Shown here: positions 7,395 to 14,567 of the stretch, piece after piece
Layout of the letters: the number at the start of each line of letters is the position of its first letter
Position numbering within the stretch: position 1 is the first letter of the stretch
Source of the DNA: a virus
DNA: 28,702 nt
IMG/VR virus record: IMGVR_UViG_3300037502_003119
Location: 1-28,702 of that record
Direction: 5' to 3' (one strand)
Translations under genes and position numbers: made by a program
The notes under the pieces: model-generated
The model's database searches: none
Told to the model about the DNA's origin: nothing
What the model saw: only the letters and a program-made list of their open reading frames with translations

Positions 7395-7467
7395 CTCCTC
7401 CGACTGGGTTCGAACCAGTGACCCGAGAGTTAACAGCTCTCTGCTCTACCAACTGAGCTACAGAGGA
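7395..7467 (-). tRNA. tRNA-Asn (anticodon GUU)
   Basis: The 73-nt gene folds into a full cloverleaf. The 7-bp acceptor stem (7461-7467 with 7396-7402) has one T-G pair. The D arm is GCTC/GAGC-like, the 5-bp anticodon stem GAGAG/CTCTC holds the loop CTGTTAA (anticodon GTT), and the T arm is ACTGG-TTCGAAC-CCAGT. The discriminator base is G, as usual for tRNA-Asn, and the 3' CCA is not encoded. It lies 7 nt after the RNR stop on the same strand and before the terminator, so it is probably cut from the RNR transcript. A phage tRNA for AAC/AAU codons would suit an Asn-rich, AT-rich proteome. Confidence 0.96.
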
Positions 7468-7474
7468 TTGAGGA

Positions 7475-9364
7475 TCAGACTATCTGGCAACCGCCAGCGC
7501 TGCAGGCATATTCCTTTGCTGCCTCAGTATTGTCTTCTGCTTCATATTTAGACAGATCCTTAAAGTTAACTTTAACTTTTGGATGTGCCGAATAGGTAGC
7601 AGAATCAATTTGCTCAAATGGAGCCTGAGCGTATGTATGGCTATCACCACCAGGAAGGAACGAAATTCCTGTTGCCACATCAAAGTTTTCCCACAGCCAC
7701 TGACCGACTTCAAGGAACTCAGAGTCCCTGTAGTTCACGGTGATTGATGGCTTGTGGTGGCAATAGTGTTCCTGATATGTCTTCCACAGATCCAAGTGAT
7801 CCAATGCACGGAGATCTTCCGTGGTGATTGTTCCCTTGGGGGCCTTCATCGCAAAGGTGAAGACCGCTGTGTTTCCTGGATTGATAACATCATCTTCACA
7901 AGGAACGCCTTGATCCTTCATTAGATTGTAGATTGGATCCTTCTTGTCGATGCGAATTCTACGATAATAATAATCCGCATATCGTGGATGGAGTCCCGAT
8001 GCAGAATCCACCAAGCAAGAAGTTGTACCCTCTGGCTTGACACAAGTGATTGACTTACTTGGGTTGATACCAAGCTTTTCTGCCCACTTGAGATTTGTTG
8101 CTGTTGCGTGATCACGTAGGGTTTCAAGTAGACGGATCAACTTTGGCTTGCCTTCAAGACCACTGGTGAGTTTATTGTCATAGATACCCGTCATGCTGAC
8201 ACCCAGCAATCTTTCATCTTCGCAATTCTTCTTCCACTCTGGACGAAGGTATGGGAAGTTAGTAAAGGTGGATTGAACGGTTCCTATGATCGTGGCAATC
8301 TCAATTTTCTTCTTCAGAGTTGCTGCAGTGTCATCAGGACGAACGACAACAGTTGAAAGGTTGCAGAACTCAAATGGCTTGAGAATAATCTCTGAGCACG
8401 GGTTTGTTCCATATTCACAGTTTTCGTCGCGGCCCCACTTAGCTGCTTGCTCTTGCAAGGCTCTGCGGTTGATCATTCCACGCTCACCGCTGTGGCTGTT
8501 GTACAGTGATGTCCACTCTTCAAGGAACTGACCCATCGGTGGGCGACCACGGTATACAGCAGAGTTGTTTGCGTATGAACGGAAACCAGCCTGCTCCCAC
8601 CATGCACCACTTTTGCAGTGAGCCATCTCACGATCAGACAGATCGCTGAGAGAAATCATGGCAGAGCGACGAACACCACCAACGATCACAGCATTAGCAA
8701 TGGCGCAGCAAATATCATGGCACTCAAGAGCAGTCAACTTGCGTCCTTGTGCATTGTAGAAAACCTTGACAAGGAATTTAAACAAATTGTCAAGGGGTGC
8801 TGGGCCACTTGCACGACCACCAAATGTCTTGAGTCTTGCACCAGCAGGACGAATCTTGCTCAAGTCCCACTTGATATGGCGACCTGCATATAGATGATCC
8901 ATCAAGAACTTGACTGCATCGCCCCACCCTTCCTTTGAATCTTCAACAACGTAAGTCACGTTGAAGTGCTTTTCAATCTTGCTTGCAACTATTGGAAGTT
9001 TGTCTGTGTACTGGCGTTCGACAGAGTAACCGACTCCAGTACCGTTCATTAGAACAACAAACAACTCAGCAAATGATTCAAGAGAATCAATTGGCAAATA
9101 AGAGCAGTTGTACAAACAAGTATTGTCGTGGTCCAATGCTGGTCCAGCAGTCATCAGACTACGCATGGATGGAAGAACCTCAAGATTAAGAATTGCTTCC
9201 TTTACATCAGGACGTTCTGCGAGTTGAGGAACCTTGTTCGTAAAGTAATTCCACCAACGCTCCACGCATTCTTCCCAGCTTTCTCTGCGATTGTAATCAG
9301 GAAGCCATCTGGAATAGCGTGAGATGAAAATAAACGATTGAAACGGTGATAAAATTTCTGCCAT
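7475..9364 (-). CDS. nrdJ: Class II (adenosylcobalamin-dependent) ribonucleoside-triphosphate reductase
   Basis: The 629-residue protein reduces ribonucleotides to deoxyribonucleotides. The fold landmarks are those of monomeric class II enzymes: N-C-S-Y with the first redox Cys (C87), N-P-C-S-E with the radical Cys and Glu (N321, C323, E325), F-C-N-L with the partner Cys (C334), and a C-terminal C-S-A-G-G-C-Q-I-V pair (C621, C626) that re-reduces the active site. It is shorter than the Lactobacillus enzyme (about 740 residues), as phage forms often are. It needs B12 but no oxygen and no second subunit. AGGAG stands 8 nt before the ATG. The gene is richer in G+C than its neighbours (48% in the sample 8101-8160). 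It follows thyX, linking both to dNTP supply. Confidence 0.93.
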   Translation of the reverse strand: MAEILSPFQSFIFISRYSRWLPDYNRRESWEECVERWWNYFTNKVPQLAERPDVKEAILNLEVLPSMRSLMTAGPALDHDNTCLYNCSYLPIDSLESFAELFVVLMNGTGVGYSVERQYTDKLPIVASKIEKHFNVTYVVEDSKEGWGDAVKFLMDHLYAGRHIKWDLSKIRPAGARLKTFGGRASGPAPLDNLFKFLVKVFYNAQGRKLTALECHDICCAIANAVIVGGVRRSAMISLSDLSDREMAHCKSGAWWEQAGFRSYANNSAVYRGRPPMGQFLEEWTSLYNSHSGERGMINRRALQEQAAKWGRDENCEYGTNPCSEIILKPFEFCNLSTVVVRPDDTAATLKKKIEIATIIGTVQSTFTNFPYLRPEWKKNCEDERLLGVSMTGIYDNKLTSGLEGKPKLIRLLETLRDHATATNLKWAEKLGINPSKSITCVKPEGTTSCLVDSASGLHPRYADYYYRRIRIDKKDPIYNLMKDQGVPCEDDVINPGNTAVFTFAMKAPKGTITTEDLRALDHLDLWKTYQEHYCHHKPSITVNYRDSEFLEVGQWLWENFDVATGISFLPGGDSHTYAQAPFEQIDSATYSAHPKVKVNFKDLSKYEAEDNTEAAKEYACSAGGCQIV

Positions 9365-9389
9365 ATTTGAGACTCCTGTAGTGGTGTCT

Positions 9390-10121
9390 TTATTTAGTTG
9401 TTAGAGTATTCCACGAAACTGGGAAAAGTGGAGCAATTATTTTGTCAATTGCTTTAGCATATTGCTGAATTTCCCATTGTGCGTGAGCATCGATTCTCAG
9501 GTTATACACGCGGGCAAATGCGTAGAGAGAACCAGTCCACACAAATTCCGTATAAGTTCCTTGGGGAAGAATGGATCTTGCCTGTTCGGGGGCAACACCG
9601 TCCTGAATAAGTTTGCTGTAGAGATCCAAGCATTCCTTTGCAACAGCATCGTATTCCTGTCGTAGCCGAATGCAGAGATCCATATCTTCGATAGCACCGC
9701 TGCTTCCTTGTTTAGCACCATCTGTAGGTGCGTTTCTCCAAAGCGGAGTGTAGATCTCTGGCTCAAATGTAACATAACGACGACTAACCTCATTCATGAC
9801 CAAACCAATTTGATGCTTGCCTAGTTGCGCACGAACAAATATCGGGCACTTGATTCTAAGGCTAATCTGGGGGTGGCAGAATGGAGTAAAGTGATCGTGC
9901 TTTGCAAGATATTTAATTAGTTTGGAATCTTTTTCAGGCAATGACTTAATTGGAACATGGCTGTCAGCGTAGTCCCAAGAACTTTCCTTGTTGAAGGAAA
10001 CTCTTGCAGCATTAACGACACTAAGATCAGATCCCATATAGTCAATCAAATCAACATGTCCATGATCCAAAACATTAACTTTAATCTGCGCCGTGCTTCT
10101 GTTCAGAGTTTCCATCATCAT
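9390..10121 (-). CDS. thyX: Flavin-dependent thymidylate synthase ThyX
   Basis: The 243-residue protein makes dTMP from dUMP using methylene-tetrahydrofolate, FAD and NADPH. The family pattern is clear: V-L-D-H-G-x-V-x-L-I-D-Y-M-G-S-D-L-S-V near the N terminus, H-F-T-P-F-C-H-P-Q (77-85), a motif region N-E-V-S-R-R-Y-V, then P-E-Q-A-R-S-I-L-P (178-186) and a C-terminal R-x-x-A-H-A-Q-W-E-I-Q. The signature R-H-R is replaced by K-H-Q (102-104), with one extra residue before the N-E-x-S. GAGGA stands 8 nt before the first of three ATGs. The first 41 nt overlap the upstream gene. It lies 25 bp upstream of nrdJ in the same transcript. Confidence 0.92.
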   Translation of the reverse strand: MMMETLNRSTAQIKVNVLDHGHVDLIDYMGSDLSVVNAARVSFNKESSWDYADSHVPIKSLPEKDSKLIKYLAKHDHFTPFCHPQISLRIKCPIFVRAQLGKHQIGLVMNEVSRRYVTFEPEIYTPLWRNAPTDGAKQGSSGAIEDMDLCIRLRQEYDAVAKECLDLYSKLIQDGVAPEQARSILPQGTYTEFVWTGSLYAFARVYNLRIDAHAQWEIQQYAKAIDKIIAPLFPVSWNTLTTK

Positions 10122-10320
10122 TTAAATCCTCATCATTATCTACAAGTTCAACTCTAACACCAGGAATCTGTGTGAAATCTGCTGCATATGCTCTAGCTCT
10201 AGACCAAAGTTCTGGATCAATTTCTTTAATATATTCTCCAAATCTTTGTACAAAAGTTAAATATGCTTCACTGGCTTTTAAAATTTCTTCATTTGATAAT
10301 TCATCATCTTTATCTGCCAT
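10081..10320 (-). CDS. Small acidic protein, unknown
   Basis: This 79-residue, strongly acidic protein is not recognised. The N-terminal 45 residues look helical (E-I-L-K-A-S-E-A-Y-L-T-F-V-Q-R-F-G-E-Y). The C terminus is an Asp/Asn/Glu tail that overlaps the thyX start by 41 nt in another frame. Its ATG lies 1 nt after the primase TAA, and an AAGG ribosome site lies in the end of the primase gene. Position and coupling argue that it is real and expressed with the replication genes. Confidence 0.65.
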   Translation of the reverse strand: MADKDDELSNEEILKASEAYLTFVQRFGEYIKEIDPELWSRARAYAADFTQIPGVRVELVDNDEDLNDDGNSEQKHGAD

Positions 10321-10321
10321 T

Positions 10322-11299
10322 TTAAACCTTCTTCCAATAAGTGTACTTCATTTTAGCTTGAAGTCCAGAATATATATTATTTATTATAAGCTTGATTGCT
10401 ATCGAATGCCCATAAGCTAAAACCATTTCATTAATGTCTTTTTTATTAATTTCTTGTGGCCAAATTACAACATTACGACCAGCATCTATATATTTTCCTA
10501 CAAGATCTACAATTTCACTATTTCTCGGTTCATTGTCGAAAATAAAAACTATTTTTGAATTTTTTATTTTATTAGGAAAATCTGACAACCAATTAGCACC
10601 TTGCATCGAAACTCCATTTGGAATAAACATAGAATCTATTGGACCCTCGGTAACATAAACTGTAGAACGAGGATCTACTTTATCTAAATTATACCAAAGA
10701 CGTTCGCAACCCTCTTGTTTAAGGGTTATATAGCGGATTGCATTTTCTGTGAAGGCTCGTCCCTGGACACCAATAAGGTTTCCGGTTTCATCGTAGAAAG
10801 GGATAACAAGTCTTTCTTCCGTTTTTCCTTCTCTACCAAAGGACTGCATGATCTTATTGAAGTCAGAAGTGTAATAAAAATTGCTATACTTTTCTTTCGG
10901 TATTTCTCTAGATCTAACATATTTTATTGCCTTATGATCCTCATTTAATAAGTCAAGCCGGGTGCCGAGATTTGTAAATACAGGACATTTTTTTTCTTTT
11001 GTTTGTATGATTGGTTCTGGTTTTTTGTCTTTAAAAACTTCAAACGCATATTGTTTGCATAATGCTGGGCTAATATCTTCAAGAACAGAATATAAATTAC
11101 AAGAAATCCCGCAATTGTGACATTTGTATACATAATTTCCTTTGTATTCAAAAAAATATCCCCTTGTCTTGGACTTATTTTTTTTTGAATCGCCGCATTT
11201 AAAACATCTACATGTGGCTAAAGTATCTTTCTTCCATTTAAATTTTTGCAAAGATCCAGATACTAGATTTACATACTTTTTATCAATATATATACTCAC
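10322..11299 (-). CDS. 61: DNA primase, gp61-type
   Basis: The 325-residue protein would lay RNA primers for lagging-strand synthesis. An N-terminal zinc finger (C-F-K-C at 32-35 and C-H-N-C at 60-63) precedes a TOPRIM catalytic region with V-T-E-G-P-I-D (E218, D222) and I-F-D-N-E (D255). This is the T4 gp61 layout. The start is GTG (11299-11297), overlapping the helicase stop as GTGA, so the two partners are translationally coupled. The helicase-primase pairing and the order match T4-like replication modules. Confidence 0.9.
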   Translation of the reverse strand: MSIYIDKKYVNLVSGSLQKFKWKKDTLATCRCFKCGDSKKNKSKTRGYFFEYKGNYVYKCHNCGISCNLYSVLEDISPALCKQYAFEVFKDKKPEPIIQTKEKKCPVFTNLGTRLDLLNEDHKAIKYVRSREIPKEKYSNFYYTSDFNKIMQSFGREGKTEERLVIPFYDETGNLIGVQGRAFTENAIRYITLKQEGCERLWYNLDKVDPRSTVYVTEGPIDSMFIPNGVSMQGANWLSDFPNKIKNSKIVFIFDNEPRNSEIVDLVGKYIDAGRNVVIWPQEINKKDINEMVLAYGHSIAIKLIINNIYSGLQAKMKYTYWKKV

Positions 11300-12711
11300 T
11301 GAGCTTCCTCAAACGACCAATTAACTGCTTTGTTTTTCTTCTTTGAAAATTTTGGATTAAATGTTTTTTCATCAGATCCTGAACCAAATCCGTTTTCATC
11401 TGTATTATTTGAATTTACAAGATCATTATTAGAATTGTCCACATCAAAGAATTTCATCTTAGATTTGTTTACTCCAACTAAAAACTTTTTATTTTTAGTT
11501 GTATCGTTTCCTCTATTCTTGAGCTGTTTAACCATAAGTTGGCCTGCCGTTGCCAACTCTTCATTTTCAATCAAAGCAAAGAAAAAATCTGCTGTTTGTG
11601 GTAAACCAAAACTTTCAGATGTGTCTGTCATTTCCATATCACTGCTTTTGGCACCTTCTCGGTTTACTTGAGTGGCAGTCCACAGTGGAATATTATATTG
11701 TTTAGCCAAACCACGCAATTCTTCTGCAATACCTTTTACATAGGTATAACTATTCATTCCGTTGCCTAATTTGAATCTAGCACAAGAACAGATATTCAAA
11801 TAATCAACAAAAATAACATCCGGTATAAATTTCTTTTTAATTTTTAATTCTTCAATCAAATTTCTAAAATGTGTTACGTTTGCTGCTGCTGTGGGATATT
11901 CTTTAATAATAAGTTTTCCATGACATAATTTTTTAAATGAATCCACTTTTGTTTCGTATTGTGTTAATGGCATTTGTTCCAAAATATGCATATCACAATC
12001 CAGCAGATTAGCATCTATTCTTTTTGCAATCTCTTCTTCTGCCATTTCAAGAGTAATATAAAGAACATTTAAATTTTGAGATAAACATGATGCAGCGTGA
12101 TGGCATAAAAATGCGCTTTTACCTACGCCTGATGCGGCCATTACCACATTTAAAGTTTTCTTTCTTGTGCCACCGCGTGTAATCGTGTTGAACATTTGTA
12201 AATCAAAAGGAACTTTTTCTTCAACTCTATGATAATATTCATACCTAGAATCAACATCTTCAAGAAAATCATGGCCAACCCTAGTATCAAAGGATACCGA
12301 CAATGCTTTCGACATAATTTCTGGAATAGCATTTTGTGTTTTGTTTTTATCTTTTCCTTCAATGATACCTATTGATTCCATGATACCATTGTAAATTGCT
12401 TTTTCCTTACAAAATTTTTCAGTTTGATCTATAAGCCACTGGGTATCAGTTCTATCAGTTTGTTGAAACATATCATCAACAATCGATACTGATTTTTTAA
12501 AATCAGTTTCACTTAAAGTATTTTGATTTTCTAGAGATACTAAAATTGCATCTTTTGTTGGAAGATTATTATATTTTAATATAAATTTTGAAACAATATC
12601 AAATACTATTTTTTCACTAGTATTTTGAAAATAAGTTTCATGAAGAAAGGGAACTACCTTTCTTGAGTAGTCCTCGTTTAAAACGAGATTTTTCAAGATC
12701 ACAGATTCCAT
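11296..12711 (-). CDS. 41: Replicative DNA helicase, gp41/DnaB-type (SF4)
   Basis: The 471-residue protein is a RecA-fold hexameric helicase. The N-terminal half (1-165) is helical, as in gp41/DnaB. The motor shows Walker A A-A-S-G-V-G-K-S (192-199), the catalytic Glu in T-L-E-M (E222), Walker B V-I-F-V-D-Y-L (D303), and the DnaB-type T-Q-V-N-R (347-351). The C terminus is polar and Asn/Lys-rich. An AGAGGT ribosome site precedes the ATG at 12711. It unwinds DNA ahead of gp43 and pairs with the primase encoded next. Confidence 0.93.
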   Translation of the reverse strand: MESVILKNLVLNEDYSRKVVPFLHETYFQNTSEKIVFDIVSKFILKYNNLPTKDAILVSLENQNTLSETDFKKSVSIVDDMFQQTDRTDTQWLIDQTEKFCKEKAIYNGIMESIGIIEGKDKNKTQNAIPEIMSKALSVSFDTRVGHDFLEDVDSRYEYYHRVEEKVPFDLQMFNTITRGGTRKKTLNVVMAASGVGKSAFLCHHAASCLSQNLNVLYITLEMAEEEIAKRIDANLLDCDMHILEQMPLTQYETKVDSFKKLCHGKLIIKEYPTAAANVTHFRNLIEELKIKKKFIPDVIFVDYLNICSCARFKLGNGMNSYTYVKGIAEELRGLAKQYNIPLWTATQVNREGAKSSDMEMTDTSESFGLPQTADFFFALIENEELATAGQLMVKQLKNRGNDTTKNKKFLVGVNKSKMKFFDVDNSNNDLVNSNNTDENGFGSGSDEKTFNPKFSKKKNKAVNWSFEEAQ

Positions 12712-12741
12712 ATTTTTATTTTACCTCTTTATTTACATGAA

Positions 12742-13062
12742 TCAAACATTATCTTGGTGAACATCATCTTCAAGGTCTATTGGTTCATCCATTTTGGAAT
12801 CAATTCCACTTTCCACAATATGACTAAAAATATTTCCAACAATATTTGTAAAATCTGGTTCCTGCTGATCAAATCCTTCGGGACATACTAATACTTCAAT
12901 TTCCATATCAATTTTTAAATCCCCAGAATCTAATTCTGTTAAACCAATTTTTCCATATCTAAAAATAATATCTTTATACTTTCCTTCTAAAATTTTTATT
13001 GGGCAGTTTTTATTTAAATCTGTATTCAATTCATCAACAAAAGAATAATTAAGATTTTCCAT
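12742..13062 (-). CDS. Small acidic protein between uvsX and helicase, unknown
   Basis: I start this at ATG 13062 (106 residues, M-E-N-L-N-Y-S-F) because AAAAGGAT stands 8 nt upstream; an in-frame ATG nine codons earlier (13089) lacks such a site. The protein is mixed alpha/beta with a conserved-looking core (I-L-E-G-K-Y-K-D-I-I-F-R-Y-G-K-I) and an acidic tail. The start overlaps the uvsX end by 14 nt. T4 gene 40 lies at this spot in T4, but I see no sequence match to it. Function unknown. Confidence 0.7.
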   Translation of the reverse strand: MENLNYSFVDELNTDLNKNCPIKILEGKYKDIIFRYGKIGLTELDSGDLKIDMEIEVLVCPEGFDQQEPDFTNIVGNIFSHIVESGIDSKMDEPIDLEDDVHQDNV

Positions 13063-14068
13063 ATTTAAAATCCTTTTGAATTGCTTCATCCAGTTTATTT
13101 AGAATGTCCAAAGTAAAATATTTTTCTGGCTCATCATCAATATTTTTTTCAAAAACCTTAGATCCATCTGGCAACTCTACGCGAGTAGAAACTTTCTTGA
13201 AGATATTGTACTTCAAAGCAAGATCCGTTAAACCATAATATCTACTTAGACCGGATGTATAGTTTAGACGAGTTTCAACTTGCATGTTTTCTTTAACAAA
13301 ACGATTCTTGTAGTTTGTGCATTTGATAAAGTTGCCAACTACTCCATCTTCTGTTTTATCCTTACTCTTTGAAAGAGTAAGAATATTGCTTGCTGCATAT
13401 TTCAAACCAATGCCACCACCAAGTTCCTTTGTGGGTACATATGCTCCAATTACCTGATACGTGTGATTGGTAAGGAGCATGGGAATCTTGGCTTTGCCAA
13501 GCTTCAGGGTAAGAACTCTGAACGTTGCCTTGGTCTGTTGGGCCTTGGTCATGTCACGAACATCTTTCCCCTCAGCAGAGTCAGTCATCTCTTTACGAGT
13601 AGACAACATGCCAAGCGAGTCGAGAACCATGAAGACCGGCTTTCGATCTTCTTCGGGCTGCTCAAGAATGTCATTGACAATCTTCAGTGCCTGTGTCTTG
13701 AACTCTTCGATTGTTGCAACGGGAATGACTGCTACACGCTCAGGATCAACTCCCCGTGCAGTGAACATGTCAGATGTTACTGCTTGCTCGGTATCAAAAT
13801 AAATCACAACACCGTCTTTGTGATCCTTTAGGAACTGGCCTGCGATGCCAATGGCATAGAAGGTCTTTCCTGTTGCCGGATCTCCTGCCAAGCAGGAGAT
13901 CTTGTTGTTTGGTAGACCTCCAAAGATAGAACCAGATAACAATGCATTCAATGCATAGGAACCAGTGTCAATAAAACCGGTTACATCTGCACCATCAATT
14001 CCTTCCGATACAAGAGTTGCGTCTGGATTATCGATTTTGCTTATTAAGTTTTTTAGATACTTTGACAT
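13049..14068 (-). CDS. uvsX: UvsX recombinase (RecA-like)
   Basis: The 339-residue protein is the phage RecA/Rad51-type strand-exchange enzyme. It shows Walker A G-D-P-A-T-G-K-T (62-69), the catalytic Glu in F-D-T-E-Q-A (E94), Walker B V-F-M-V-L-D (D150), and L-L-T-N-H (199-203) near the DNA-binding loops. I start at ATG 14068 (M-S-K-Y-L-K-N-L) because the family begins there; the frame is open to an ATG at 14131, but those 21 extra residues look unlike UvsX. The start overlaps the upstream gene by 41 nt. The middle of the gene is clearly G+C-richer than its 3' end (52% in 13501-13560, 33% in 13201-13260). It drives recombination-dependent replication with gp41 and gp43. Confidence 0.92.
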   Translation of the reverse strand: MSKYLKNLISKIDNPDATLVSEGIDGADVTGFIDTGSYALNALLSGSIFGGLPNNKISCLAGDPATGKTFYAIGIAGQFLKDHKDGVVIYFDTEQAVTSDMFTARGVDPERVAVIPVATIEEFKTQALKIVNDILEQPEEDRKPVFMVLDSLGMLSTRKEMTDSAEGKDVRDMTKAQQTKATFRVLTLKLGKAKIPMLLTNHTYQVIGAYVPTKELGGGIGLKYAASNILTLSKSKDKTEDGVVGNFIKCTNYKNRFVKENMQVETRLNYTSGLSRYYGLTDLALKYNIFKKVSTRVELPDGSKVFEKNIDDEPEKYFTLDILNKLDEAIQKDFKYGKS

Positions 14069-14330
14069 TTTTTGCTTTCTTAACTGAAAGTATAACACTT
14101 GCATAATTATCTGCAAGATTGCTTTCATCAATTTCTATATTAGTGATTACAGGGTTGTCTTCAACATCAAGAAGTCTATCACCAATGATATAGCATGGAC
14201 CGCCTTCAAAGTCAAATAGACCAGTGCCGTGGCGAGTATAAAGAGACCTGCCTTCGATTCGGTAACGTCCGTCTTCAAGAAGCGTAATAGTTCGTTCATC
14301 ACCATATCTAGATTTAATTTTCTTCATCAT
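14028..14330 (-). CDS. Small hypothetical protein of the replication block
   Basis: A 100-residue protein of unknown function. Its N-terminal half contains R-Y-G-D-E-R, Y-R-I-E-G-R-S-L-Y-T-R and F-D-F-E-G-G-P-C-Y-I-I-G-D, a Gly-rich pattern I associate with conserved hypothetical proteins of T4-like phages, though I cannot name a family. The C terminus is Lys-rich. AGGAG 9 nt before the first of two ATGs lies inside the end of the upstream gene, whose stop is 3 nt away. The 3' end overlaps uvsX by 41 nt. Confidence 0.7.
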   Translation of the reverse strand: MMKKIKSRYGDERTITLLEDGRYRIEGRSLYTRHGTGLFDFEGGPCYIIGDRLLDVEDNPVITNIEIDESNLADNYASVILSVKKAKNVKVSKKLNKQNR

Positions 14331-14333
14331 TTC

Positions 14334-14552
14334 TTAACACTCCTGATTAATAGCTTTTAACATTTCAATTTCTTGTTTAAGATCTGATATCTCTTGTTCC
14401 AAGGTTTTTATGCGATCTGTTTGCTCTTGAAGTAATTTTTCATATTGAAAATTTTTTGATTGGAGTATATTCTTATTAAGAACATCATGAACCCATTCTT
14501 TGGTAGTGGTTCTATATTTTGTTTTTTGTTTATAATAATTTTTGTATCCCAT
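14334..14552 (-). CDS. Small coiled-coil protein
   Basis: This 72-residue protein has a basic, Tyr-rich N terminus (1-20). Residues ~38-68 form a heptad-like stretch (L-L-Q-E-Q-T-D-R-I-K-T-L-E-Q-E-I) predicting a coiled coil. It lies 15 bp after the polymerase stop and 3 bp before the next gene. Unknown function; a small oligomer or partner of a replication protein is possible. Confidence 0.65.
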   Translation of the reverse strand: MGYKNYYKQKTKYRTTTKEWVHDVLNKNILQSKNFQYEKLLQEQTDRIKTLEQEISDLKQEIEMLKAINQEC

Positions 14553-14567
14553 TTTTATTATTATACC

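Noticed and set aside
8286-9322. Several plus-strand open frames opposite nrdJ
   Set aside because: They are shadows of the strongly conserved nrdJ reading frame and lack ribosome sites or recognisable protein features.
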